Below the pieces are notes generated by a model that saw only the letters and a program-made list of their open reading frames with translations, searched no databases and had not been told where the DNA came from. From Pseudomonas sp. GM80 (GTDB lineage Bacteria > Pseudomonadota > Gammaproteobacteria > Pseudomonadales > Pseudomonadaceae), in assembly GCF_000282515.1 (NCBI RefSeq), contig NZ_AKJD01000167.1, forward strand, positions 1 through 64,000: DNA of 64,000 nucleotides, in the 5' to 3' direction. This document shows positions 43,406 through 51,549 of the stretch, one piece after another. The translations under genes were made by a program, and so were the position numbers. Within the stretch, counting starts at the first letter, position 1, and every line of letters begins with the position of its first letter.

Positions 43406-43792
43406 ATGCACACCACCCCCGCCACCCCCGACCTGCAACCCGTCAACCTGGCGCACAAAGCCGCGCTGATCGATCGACAGTGGAGCCCGCGCGTCGTCGC
43501 CGAAATGAACGACTACCAGTTCAAAGTCGTGCGCATCGAAGGTGAATTCATCTGGCACACCCACGCCGACACCGACGAGGCGTTTCTGGTGATCGAGGGC
43601 ACGCTGCGCATTGACCTGCGCGAAGGCTGTGTCTACGTAAAACCGGGCGAGCTGTATGTCGTGCCGCGTGGCGTTGAGCACCGCACGGCCGCCGAAGGTG
43701 AGGCCCGCGTGATGATGATCGAGCCTCGGGGTGTGTTGAACACGGGCGATGAGGGGGGCGAACGCACCGCCGATAATGACGTGTGGATCTGA
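43406..43792 (+). CDS. Cupin-domain protein
   Basis: The 128-residue protein has both cupin motifs: IWHTHADTDEAFLVIEG, with the two His and the Glu, and VKPGELYVVPRGVEHRTAAEG, with the third His. Together they form the usual metal site. It is a small single-domain cupin, probably cytosolic, with an unknown substrate. It follows the AraC gene by 32 bases with a GGATTC site, so it may be regulated with it. Confidence 0.85.
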   Translation: MHTTPATPDLQPVNLAHKAALIDRQWSPRVVAEMNDYQFKVVRIEGEFIWHTHADTDEAFLVIEGTLRIDLREGCVYVKPGELYVVPRGVEHRTAAEGEARVMMIEPRGVLNTGDEGGERTADNDVWI

Positions 43793-43859
43793 CAGCCCTG
43801 TCGGAATTCGCGCAGGCGTCTACGCTCATTCCACCGCCCCCCGCCCTGGAACCATCGAC

Positions 43860-44768
43860 ATGACGCGCCCACTGCTTGCCGCTCTCACCTTGCTCGCCCT
43901 GAGCCTGCCGGCCCACGCCGACGTGACGCCCTTCCCCGCGACCTTCCACACGCAGGAGATCAAGGCCGACGGGGCGACGATGCATGTGCGTGTCGGCGGC
44001 AAAGGCCCGGCCGTGGTGCTGTTGCATGGTTTTGGCGATACCGGTGATATGTGGGCGCCGCTCGCGGCGGATCTGGCGCGTGATCACACGGTGGTGGTGC
44101 CCGATCTACGCGGCATGGGGTTGTCGTCGATCCCGCAAGACGGTTACGACAAGAAGACTCAGGCGGCGGACATTCGCGCCGTTTTGGCGGCGCTGAAGAT
44201 CGAACATTCGGTGGTCATCGGCCATGACATCGGCACCATGGTCGCCTTCGCCTATGCAGCGCGCTATCCGCAGCTCACCGATCGGCTGGTGGTGATGGAT
44301 GCGCCCGTTCCCGGCATCACGCCGTGGAACGACATTGTTCGCTCGCCGATGCTCTGGCATTTCGATTTCGGCGGTGCGGACATGGAGCGTCTGGTGGCCG
44401 GACGCGAGCGGATTTACCTCGACCGTTTCTGGAACGAGTTCGCCGGCACCCCCGCTAAAATCGACGAAGGCACTCGCCAACACTACGCCAGACTCTATGC
44501 CCGGCCAGGTGCCATGCATGCAGCGTTTGCGCAGTTCCGCAGCATCCGCCAGGACGCCATCGACAACGCACCTGTGCTGCAGCAAAAACTGCCCATGCCG
44601 GTGCTGGCCATCGGCGGTGAGAAGTCCTTCGGCAATAACCAAGCGATCGTGATGCGCAACGCTGCGGACAACGTCACGGAGGTGGTGATTCCGGCAGCGG
44701 GACACTGGCTGATGGAGGAAGCGCCGGCGCCGACGATCAAGGCCGTTCGAGACTTTATCGCGATGTGA
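43860..44768 (+). CDS. Exported alpha/beta hydrolase of the epoxide-hydrolase type
   Basis: The 302-residue protein has a signal peptide (MTRPLLAALTLLALSLPAHA) and an alpha/beta hydrolase domain with HGFGD (56-60), DLRGMGLS and the nucleophile elbow GHDIG, where the nucleophile is D123, as in epoxide hydrolases and haloalkane dehalogenases. The catalytic His is in PAAGHWLMEE near 283. It probably works in the periplasm on an epoxide or other electrophile. The ATG at 43860 is chosen because the signal peptide starts there. The gene lies 67 bases after the cupin. Confidence 0.87.
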   Translation: MTRPLLAALTLLALSLPAHADVTPFPATFHTQEIKADGATMHVRVGGKGPAVVLLHGFGDTGDMWAPLAADLARDHTVVVPDLRGMGLSSIPQDGYDKKTQAADIRAVLAALKIEHSVVIGHDIGTMVAFAYAARYPQLTDRLVVMDAPVPGITPWNDIVRSPMLWHFDFGGADMERLVAGRERIYLDRFWNEFAGTPAKIDEGTRQHYARLYARPGAMHAAFAQFRSIRQDAIDNAPVLQQKLPMPVLAIGGEKSFGNNQAIVMRNAADNVTEVVIPAAGHWLMEEAPAPTIKAVRDFIAM

Positions 44769-44835
44769 GGATTTGCCGTTGCCGCGCCCCGCGCCATGCG
44801 TCAGGATTCCACTCTTTTGATCGCAAGGAGCTAAC

Positions 44836-45159
44836 GTGGAGCGTCTATTCGTTTATGGAACCCTGGGCCCGGGGCGGCCGAATGAGCATGTCATGCAGAA
44901 CGTCGGTGGCACCTGGCAGCCGGCCTCGCTCAGAGGTCGACTGACGCAGGCGGGCTGGGGCGCCGAGATGGGCTTTCCGGGGCTGGTAATTGCGGATGAT
45001 GGCGACGTAATCGAGGGTTTCGTATTTTCATCGCAGAACTTCCCTGCCCATTGGGCCGACCTCGACGCGTTTGAAGGCGCCGAGTACCAGCGGGTTGTGA
45101 CCGCCGTGACGCTGGCCGACGGCACGCTGATCGAAGCCAACGTGTACGCCTTGCGCTGA
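44836..45159 (+). CDS. Gamma-glutamylcyclotransferase-like protein
   Basis: The 107-residue protein starts at a GTG preceded by AAGGAG. It has the substrate-binding loop LFVYGTLGPG of the GGCT-like fold, then FPGLVIADDGDVIEGFVF and LDAFEGAEYQRVVTAV, where the Glu is the usual catalytic acid. Members act on gamma-glutamyl amines or glutathione-derived peptides, or have unknown roles. No partner gene is clear. Confidence 0.85.
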   Translation: MERLFVYGTLGPGRPNEHVMQNVGGTWQPASLRGRLTQAGWGAEMGFPGLVIADDGDVIEGFVFSSQNFPAHWADLDAFEGAEYQRVVTAVTLADGTLIEANVYALR

Positions 45160-45264
45160 TCAATATTCGCCATCGCCGCCTAGCCACTGCACCGATTCAC
45201 GCTTACCATAGCCACAACTCGTATTACCGCGGCTGCTGAACCCGGTATTCACGAGGAAATGACC

Positions 45265-45459
45265 ATGAACAGAACCCGCGCCTGGCGACGTCAGCAGGCC
45301 CGTAAACACGGCAATGGCAAAGCGGCCGATCCGCTGAAGTTCAAGCCGCCCAAGAACTGGAAGCTGATGTACACCCGTGGCGACAAGTTGATCAGGGCAC
45401 GCCAACTCGGCATGAGCTACCCCATTCGCTCCACTCGCCAATTGTTGGATCAAGCGTGA
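45265..45459 (+). CDS. Small basic hypothetical protein, 64 residues
   Basis: The frame has GAGG eight bases before the ATG at 45265; another ATG two codons upstream is too close to that site. The protein is strongly basic (NRTRAWRRQQARKHGNGKAA, later KFKPPKNWKLMYTRGDKLIR), which suggests binding to nucleic acid or ribosomes. Its stop overlaps the GTG start of the phosphatase-like gene (GTGA), so they are coupled. Confidence 0.65.
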   Translation: MNRTRAWRRQQARKHGNGKAADPLKFKPPKNWKLMYTRGDKLIRARQLGMSYPIRSTRQLLDQA

Positions 45460-45782
45460 CCAATCTTCTGTTTGTCTGCAGCCGCAACCAGTGGCGCAGC
45501 CCCACGGCAGAGGCCATCTGGCGCCGCCGTGAGGGCTTCAATGCCCGCTCCGCCGGCACAAGCCCGAACGCACGCAAAACGATCGGCCCGGCGGATATTC
45601 GCTGGGCCGATTTCATCTTCGTCATGGAACGCAAACACCTCAATCGCCTGCAGGCCGAATACGCCCGTCTGCTTGAGCACAAGCGCATCTACTCGCTGGA
45701 CATCCCCGACGATTACCCGTTCATGGACCCGGCGCTGGTGGACCTGCTCGAAGACACCGTCAAGCCCTACCTCAACCCGTAG
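45456..45782 (+). CDS. Low-molecular-weight tyrosine-phosphatase-like protein
   Basis: The 108-residue protein opens with LLFVCSRNQWRSPTAE, a C-x5-R P-loop with C8 and R14 followed by Ser, as in LMW-PTP. The DIPDDYPFMDP segment near residue 82 carries candidate acid residues. It is shorter than classical LMW-PTP (about 150 residues) and belongs to a shorter group with this N-terminus. The start is a GTG that overlaps the previous stop. Activity on protein tyrosine or on another phosphate ester cannot be decided here. Confidence 0.82.
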   Translation: MTNLLFVCSRNQWRSPTAEAIWRRREGFNARSAGTSPNARKTIGPADIRWADFIFVMERKHLNRLQAEYARLLEHKRIYSLDIPDDYPFMDPALVDLLEDTVKPYLNP

Positions 45783-45836
45783 GCTTCATGCGCAAATCGC
45801 AGCCTTAATTCAACAATTTCAAACCGAGCAGAACCC

Positions 45837-45995
45837 ATGAATCGTCAAAAAAAGCTGAAGCAGTTGTTCAAGGAAAAGGCCAAAAAGGCCAGCGCCAAAC
45901 TGGCACCGAAAAAACCTAAATACATCAGCAAGGCTGACCGGGCGAAACAGGCGACTGAAGAAACGCCCGAGTCGCAGGATTCTGCGCAGAGCTGA
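45837..45995 (+). CDS. DUF2986-like small basic protein
   Basis: The 52-residue protein begins MNRQKKLKQLFKEKAKKASA, then KLAPKKPKYISKADRAKQA and an acidic tail. This is the pattern I know as DUF2986 (a lysine-rich helix followed by PKYISKA-x-RA). It is probably a nucleic-acid- or ribosome-associated small protein of unknown function. It lies 54 bases after the phosphatase-like gene on the same strand. Confidence 0.75.
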   Translation: MNRQKKLKQLFKEKAKKASAKLAPKKPKYISKADRAKQATEETPESQDSAQS

Positions 45996-46245
45996 TCCCC
46001 CCTGCTGCGTCATACCGGGCGGACTTCAGCCATCCGCTCAGCCCGCTGGTAAGGACTTTTCGGCGCCTGCCAGCCCCGCATAATTTTTATGCCCGCAAAG
46101 CATTGCACGCGCAGGCTTTGCCCCACCGCTTATATTCCGCAATCGAATAAAGCGCATATTTTTAAGTATTTTATTTCTCCAACCACACGCCGCTATATCT
46201 GCGCCTCCGATCCGGCACCTCGCTGGAATTTGCAGGAGCATCCGC

Positions 46246-47310
46246 GTGATTCGAACGACGTCGTCAAGCACAATCTCCCTCGCCACAGCGGCGCTTTCCC
46301 TCGCTGCCGTCCTGGTCAGCAGTGCCGTCATGGCCGATGCGGTCAAGGAAATCCGTATCGCCGTGCCGGACATCAGCGCGGGCCCGACGCCCAGCGGCGC
46401 CGGGATTGTCGATGTGCTGCGCGATCGCCAGGCACTGGAAAAGGAGTTTGAGAAAGACGGCATCAAGGTCCGCTGGGACTTCTTCAAAGGCGCGGGGCCG
46501 GCGATTAACGAAGCACTGGCCAACAATCAGGAAGACTTCGCGTACCTCGGCGATTTGCCGGCGATCATCGGCAAGGCCGGTGGCCTCGACACGCGCCTGC
46601 TCAGTGCAACCGCGCGTGACGTCAAACTCTACCTCGCGGTGCAGCCCGGCTCGGGCATCACCACACTCGAAGCACTGAAAGGCAAACGCGTGGCGATCTT
46701 TCGCGGGACTGCCACGCAGCTTTCGTTTGCCTCGGCACTGGCGCATCAGGGCTTGAAAGAAAGCGACTACAAAGTGGTCAACCTCGATTACAACGCCGCC
46801 AACGCGGCACTGGCCGCCAAGCAGATTGACGCCACCTGGTCCGGCGCCGGGGTGATTGCGCTGAAGGCGCGCGGCCTCGCCGAGCTGCCGCTGACCACCG
46901 TCGACCTTGATGGCGCCGGTAGCATGCAAGCCGTGCTGTTGGGGCGTGGCGCTTTCGTCGATGCGCACCCGGAACTGGTCGCGCGCCTGATCAAGGCGCA
47001 ACAACCCGCCATCACCTGGTTGCGCAACGACGAGCATAAACAGGACTACATCAACCTCGTTTCCAAGCTCGCCAGCTTCCCGGCAGACATCCTCACCACC
47101 GATGCCAAAGATCAATCGCTGGTGAAAATTTTCGCCCCGCAACTCGACGCACCCTTCCTCGACAACTTGCAGCGCAGCGTCGATCTGGCGCTCAACGCGA
47201 AGCTGATCCGCAAAGGGTTCGACGTGAAGAGCTGGGCCGAACCGCGCTTCATCGAGGCCGCATTGCAACAGACCGACACCGCTTCGCAAACCCCACAAGC
47301 CAGCCGCTAA
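46246..47310 (+). CDS. SsuA/TauA-like ABC substrate-binding protein (sulfonate or nitrate type)
   Basis: The 354-residue protein starts at a GTG with CAGGAG before it and has a signal peptide (TAALSLAAVLVSSAVMADA). The mature part has KEIRIAVPDISAGPTPSGAG, then VRWDFFKGAGPAINEALANNQEDFAYLGDLPAIIGKAGG, the pattern of aliphatic-sulfonate-binding proteins. KGKRVAIFRGTATQLSFASAL fits too. It would bind an organosulfur compound in the periplasm. No permease or ATPase is next to it, but a TonB receptor and an FMN monooxygenase lie in the same run, which supports a role in sulfur acquisition. The 250 bases upstream are AT-rich and probably hold its promoter. Confidence 0.87.
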   Translation: MIRTTSSSTISLATAALSLAAVLVSSAVMADAVKEIRIAVPDISAGPTPSGAGIVDVLRDRQALEKEFEKDGIKVRWDFFKGAGPAINEALANNQEDFAYLGDLPAIIGKAGGLDTRLLSATARDVKLYLAVQPGSGITTLEALKGKRVAIFRGTATQLSFASALAHQGLKESDYKVVNLDYNAANAALAAKQIDATWSGAGVIALKARGLAELPLTTVDLDGAGSMQAVLLGRGAFVDAHPELVARLIKAQQPAITWLRNDEHKQDYINLVSKLASFPADILTTDAKDQSLVKIFAPQLDAPFLDNLQRSVDLALNAKLIRKGFDVKSWAEPRFIEAALQQTDTASQTPQASR

Positions 47311-47324
47311 AACAAGGAATGCCC

Positions 47325-47942
47325 ATGACCACCCTGTTCATTTTTCCCGGTGCCTGCTCGTTCGCCGCCCATGTCGTGATTCACGAACTGCAACTGCCGA
47401 TCAGCGTCGAGCGCGTGACCTTCGGCGACCCGAACTCGCCGTATCGCCAGATCAACCCGACCGGTCGCGTGCCGGCGCTGTTGCTGGATAACCAGACGCT
47501 CCTCACCGAGAACACCGCAATCATGCCGTACCTCGCCGATCTCAAACCCGGCACACAATTGTTCGCCCCGGCAGGTTCGGTCGAGCGCGCGCAGATTCAG
47601 GGCTGGCTCGGTTACGTCGCGACCGAAGTACACGTCGCCGCGTTTCGCCCGATCAATCGGCCCGAGCGTTACAGCGCCGATGAAACAGCATTCCCCGGCA
47701 TTCGCCAGCGAGCACTGGAACAGCTGACCAACGCACTGAAGCCGATCGAAGCACGACTGGCGCAGACCGAGTATCTGGTCGGCGATCGTTTCACCGTGGC
47801 GGACGCCTACCTCGGCGTGTTCCTCGGCTGGAGCGCGCGCGTCGGTGTGCTCAACGATTTCCCTGCGCTGCAAGCTGCGCTCGGTCGCTTCCGCGCCCGA
47901 GAATCGGTGGTGCACACACTGAGCGCCGAAGGCCTCGCCTGA
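47325..47942 (+). CDS. Glutathione S-transferase
   Basis: The 205-residue protein has a thioredoxin-like N-terminal domain (LFIFPGACSFAAHVVIHEL, then INPTGRVPALLLDNQ and LLTENTAIMPYLADL, with the cis-Pro and the ENTAI glutathione site) and an all-helical C-terminal domain with the GDRFTVADAYLGV hydrophobic staple motif. S12, in GACSF, is a likely catalytic residue. Placed in an organosulfur cluster, it may cleave a thioether or conjugate a sulfur-containing substrate. The ATG at 47325 is better spaced from AAGGA than the one at 47319. Confidence 0.88.
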   Translation: MTTLFIFPGACSFAAHVVIHELQLPISVERVTFGDPNSPYRQINPTGRVPALLLDNQTLLTENTAIMPYLADLKPGTQLFAPAGSVERAQIQGWLGYVATEVHVAAFRPINRPERYSADETAFPGIRQRALEQLTNALKPIEARLAQTEYLVGDRFTVADAYLGVFLGWSARVGVLNDFPALQAALGRFRARESVVHTLSAEGLA

Positions 47943-47984
47943 GTCACCCCGAGGACGGATAACCGAGCACGCCGGAGAATCACC

Positions 47985-49058
47985 ATGCCAAGCACCGATA
48001 CCATTGCCACCTGGGCCCAAGTCATCGCCCGCACGCTGGAAGCACGGGGCATCGACGCCGCCCCGTTGCTGCACGAGGCCGGTATCAGTCGCTGTCATCT
48101 GCATGACCCCGATCAGCGCATCGCCCTCCCCGCCATGAGTGCGTTCTGGCGGGCGGCGCGGCGTATCAGTGCTGACGAATGCTTCGGCCTGCAAGTGGCG
48201 CAGTACAGTTATCCGACCGACTTTCACGGGTTGTTTTTCGCCGCGCAAAGCAGCTCGACGGTGATTGAAGCGTTGCAACGGGGCGTGCGTTACGCCCCGG
48301 TGATCACCACGTCGGCGGCAATGAGCCTGGTGCGCGGGCCGCACACCACGCGCATGGTTTACGGCGTGGCCGACGGCGCGGAAGTGGAGCAAATCGCCAC
48401 CGAAGCGTCGATTGCCTGCGCGGTGCGCTTCACCCGGCAAACCTGGGTGGATCTGCCCATCGTGGACGGTGTGCGATTGGCGCGCCCTGCTCCAGAAGAT
48501 CCGCAGCGCTGGACGCGTTTGCTCGGTTGCCCGATCCGCTTCGACGCCGGCGAAAACGCCATTGAGTACAGCAACCGCTGGCTGGATGCACCGCTGAACA
48601 CAGCCAATCACGCCGTGGCTCAGGGACTCGACGGCGTGCTCAACGACTATCTCGAACGGCAACGACGCCTGAATCTGCCAGAACGGGTTCGCGCGGCGAT
48701 TATCCGTTACCTGCCGTTAGGCGAGGTTCAGCAAAGTCGGGTTGCCGATGAACTCGGCATGAGCGTACGCAATCTGCATCGGCACTTGCTCAAGCACGAC
48801 AGCAGCTTCAAGACGTTGCTCGACGATTGCCGGCGGCAACTGGCGTTCAGTTACCTGCGCCAGACCGACTGTTCAATCAACGAAGTCTGCTACCGATTGG
48901 GCTTCAATGAGCCGAGCAGTTTCAATCGCGCGTTCCGTCGCTGGACCGGCGCAAGTCCCGGTAAATGGCGCCGTGATGATCTGCCGTTGCAACCTCAACG
49001 TTACGTGCCACGGCCCACTGTTTTCGCGGCTGAGCGAGCACTGTCGATCGCGGTTTGA
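47985..49058 (+). CDS. AraC-family regulator with Arabinose_bd-type domain
   Basis: The 357-residue protein has the N-terminal domain of the OruR/ArgR-like AraC group (ATWAQVIARTLEARGIDAAPLL, HGLFFAAQSSSTVIEALQRG) and a C-terminal double helix-turn-helix (VADELGMSVRNLHRHL and NEVCYRLGFNEPSSFNRAFRRWTGASPGKW in its key residues). It lies between the transferase and the TonB receptor and may regulate the cluster. The inducer is unknown. It begins with an ATG after GGAGAATCACC. Confidence 0.87.
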   Translation: MPSTDTIATWAQVIARTLEARGIDAAPLLHEAGISRCHLHDPDQRIALPAMSAFWRAARRISADECFGLQVAQYSYPTDFHGLFFAAQSSSTVIEALQRGVRYAPVITTSAAMSLVRGPHTTRMVYGVADGAEVEQIATEASIACAVRFTRQTWVDLPIVDGVRLARPAPEDPQRWTRLLGCPIRFDAGENAIEYSNRWLDAPLNTANHAVAQGLDGVLNDYLERQRRLNLPERVRAAIIRYLPLGEVQQSRVADELGMSVRNLHRHLLKHDSSFKTLLDDCRRQLAFSYLRQTDCSINEVCYRLGFNEPSSFNRAFRRWTGASPGKWRRDDLPLQPQRYVPRPTVFAAERALSIAV

Positions 49059-49187
49059 GTCACTTGTCTGCGGCGGACCACAGGTTGTCCGCGCAGGCCC
49101 CTTTTCTCTCCTTCACACGCTCTAGCATGGCACGCCTACCGAGCCCGACCGATAGCGTCGCGCGGCAATAAAAGGAGCTCTGCGTCC

Positions 49188-51542
49188 ATGCTTTTACGTT
49201 ATTCGGCCACCACGGCCCATCGCCTCAAGCCCCTGAGCTTTTCCTTATGGCTGGCGCTGCCCGGTGTCCTCTGTTCGACCCAGAGCTTCGCCGCTGAAGA
49301 AAGTGAATCGTCTGCAGCGACGTCAGCTCAGGCCGACAACTTGGCGCCCAGGCTTGAACAGGTCACCGTGACCGCACGCCGTCGCGAAGAACAGTCGCAA
49401 GACGTGCCGACGCCGATCACCACCCTCAGCGGCGCCAACCTGGAAAGCCAGCGCATCTACAAGATTCAGGATCTGCAACAGGCCTTGCCCAGCGTCAACG
49501 TCGCCTATGTTCACGCCCGTGTTTCCAGCCTTGCGGTACGCGGCATTGGTAACAACCCGGCCAGCGATGGCCTCGAAGGCAGTGCCGGGATTTATCTGGA
49601 CAACGTTTATCTAGGTCGCCCCGGCATGGCCGCGTTTGACATGCTCGATGTCGAGCAACTGGAACTGCTGCGCGGGCCGCAAGGCACGTTGTTCGGCAAA
49701 AACACCACGGCCGGCGTGCTCAACATCACCACCCGTGGCCCGACGTTCACCCCCGAGCGCAGCCTCGAAGTGTCGGGCGGGCAGGACGGCTACTTTCAGG
49801 GCAAAGGCACGGTCTCCGGGCCGCTGACCGATACCCTCGCCGGGCGCTTGTCGTTCTATCGCACACGCGATGACGGCTATCTGAACAATCACCATGACGA
49901 CCGAACGCTGCTCGGCGGTGAGCGCGAAGGCCTGCGCGGGCAATTGCTGTTCAAACCCAACGACGATTTCAGCCTGCGCTGGATCAACGAATACAACAGC
50001 GAAAACTCCAGCAGCGGCAGCAGCGTGATTTACGGCGCGGGGCCCGTGTTTTGGCGCCGCGCGGCACTCGTTGGCGCGAATCCGCAGGTGGGCGAAAGCA
50101 ACATCGACGGCCGGCAGAACGTCAGCGTGCACCAGAATGCGAGTTCCGTTGAAGCCAACTGGAACCTTGCCGGCGGCTATACGTTGACCTCGATCAGCGC
50201 TTACCGCAGCTGGCACTTCAACCCGGCCAACGATGCCGACCAGCTCGAAGTCCCGGTGATCAACGACTTCGGCTACGAAGTCCACGACCGTCAGTTCTCC
50301 CAAGAGGTGCGTCTGGCTTCGCCTAAAGGCGAGTTCTTTGATTACGTGGTTGGCGCCTACGCGTTCAAGCAAGACCTCGGCAACCGCATCTTCACCAATC
50401 TCGGGCCGCTGGCGGACCTCAACCTGATCGGTACCAATCTCAATGCGCTGAACAACGTCAACAGCAAGGTCAACGGCAAGATCGACACCGAGAGCTACGC
50501 GCTGTTCGCCCAAGGCACCTGGCACATGACGCAGCGCCTGGATTTCAGCGCCGGCATACGCGGCACCTACGAAGAAAAAGAAGCCAACGTGAAGCGCTTC
50601 GCCCCCATCGGCGGTGGTACGCCGGTCGTCATTCCGGGGGTGGTCGATGGCAACGCCGTGCGCGCCAGCCAGGTCGGCGCCTACGACACCGGTGACCTGC
50701 ACCTGTACAACGCGGCGCCATCGTTTCTGGCCAGCTTGAGCTACCACTTCAGCGACGATGTGTTGGGCTACACCTCGCTGTCCCACGGTGAGAAATCCGG
50801 CGGCGTCAACCTTGCGGTCGGCTCGGCGCCGAGCGCTGGCGCAGAGTCGTTATTGGTCGGCCCGGAGCGGGCGAACGATGCAGAACTGGGGATCAAAAGC
50901 CAGTTGTTCGACCAGCGCTTGCAGCTCAACGCGAACCTGTTCTGGACCGGCGTGAACGGCTATCAAGCCACCACTTACTACCAGCCGCCCGGTTCATTGA
51001 CCGGTTACCAGTTGCTGACCAACGCCGGCACCGTGCGCTCGCGCGGCGTCGAGTTCGAAGCGACCACCGTACCGGTGCGCGGCCTGACGTTGAACGTCAA
51101 CGGCTCGTTCAACGACGTCACTTACCTGTCATTCAAAGACGCGCCCTGCCCTTCGGAAAATCCAGGGCAAACCAATTGCGACCTCAGCGGCCAGCGTGTG
51201 GCCGGCGCCTCGCGCTGGATCGGCAACGTCAACGGTGAATACAAATGGCCGCGCATCGATGGCATTGAACCCTACGCCACCGGCAGCTACGCCTATCGCT
51301 CGGCCAGCGAAGGCACCCTCGACAACTCTGATCTGGCGAAGATCGACGGTTACGGCCTCGCCAACTTCTCGCTGGGCGCGCGCGTCGACTACGGCGACGG
51401 GTTGCTGGACGCCTCGCTGTGGGTGAAAAACGCCTTCGATCGCGAGTATTACCTGGCCGTTGGCAGTGGTTCCAACGGTCTTTACACCGCCTCGCCAGGC
51501 CAGCCGCGCACTGCCGGCGTGACCTTGCGCTATGACTTCTGA
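49188..51542 (+). CDS. TonB-dependent outer-membrane receptor
   Basis: The 784-residue receptor has a signal sequence (to about QSFAAEE), a plug domain with LEQVTVTARRREEQSQDVPT (a TonB-box-like start), LQQALPSVNVAY, LAVRGIGNNP and MLDVEQLELLRGPQGTLFGKNTTAGVLNITTR in its key residues, and a C-terminal barrel that ends LRYDF. The sequence type resembles receptors linked to sulfonates, sulfate esters or other small organics more than siderophore receptors. Its neighbours are a sulfonate-type binding protein and an FMN monooxygenase, so uptake of a sulfur compound is the best inference. Confidence 0.88.
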   Translation: MLLRYSATTAHRLKPLSFSLWLALPGVLCSTQSFAAEESESSAATSAQADNLAPRLEQVTVTARRREEQSQDVPTPITTLSGANLESQRIYKIQDLQQALPSVNVAYVHARVSSLAVRGIGNNPASDGLEGSAGIYLDNVYLGRPGMAAFDMLDVEQLELLRGPQGTLFGKNTTAGVLNITTRGPTFTPERSLEVSGGQDGYFQGKGTVSGPLTDTLAGRLSFYRTRDDGYLNNHHDDRTLLGGEREGLRGQLLFKPNDDFSLRWINEYNSENSSSGSSVIYGAGPVFWRRAALVGANPQVGESNIDGRQNVSVHQNASSVEANWNLAGGYTLTSISAYRSWHFNPANDADQLEVPVINDFGYEVHDRQFSQEVRLASPKGEFFDYVVGAYAFKQDLGNRIFTNLGPLADLNLIGTNLNALNNVNSKVNGKIDTESYALFAQGTWHMTQRLDFSAGIRGTYEEKEANVKRFAPIGGGTPVVIPGVVDGNAVRASQVGAYDTGDLHLYNAAPSFLASLSYHFSDDVLGYTSLSHGEKSGGVNLAVGSAPSAGAESLLVGPERANDAELGIKSQLFDQRLQLNANLFWTGVNGYQATTYYQPPGSLTGYQLLTNAGTVRSRGVEFEATTVPVRGLTLNVNGSFNDVTYLSFKDAPCPSENPGQTNCDLSGQRVAGASRWIGNVNGEYKWPRIDGIEPYATGSYAYRSASEGTLDNSDLAKIDGYGLANFSLGARVDYGDGLLDASLWVKNAFDREYYLAVGSGSNGLYTASPGQPRTAGVTLRYDF

Positions 51543-51549
51543 GGACACT

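Noticed and set aside
46264..48662. Two long minus-strand frames (344 and 451 codons) opposite the binding protein, transferase and regulator
   Set aside because: Both are shadows of well-supported plus-strand genes; their translations are rich in Arg, Gly and Val and have no domain.
49611..50786. 391-codon minus-strand frame inside the TonB receptor gene
   Set aside because: It is an antisense shadow of a gene with clear plug and barrel motifs.
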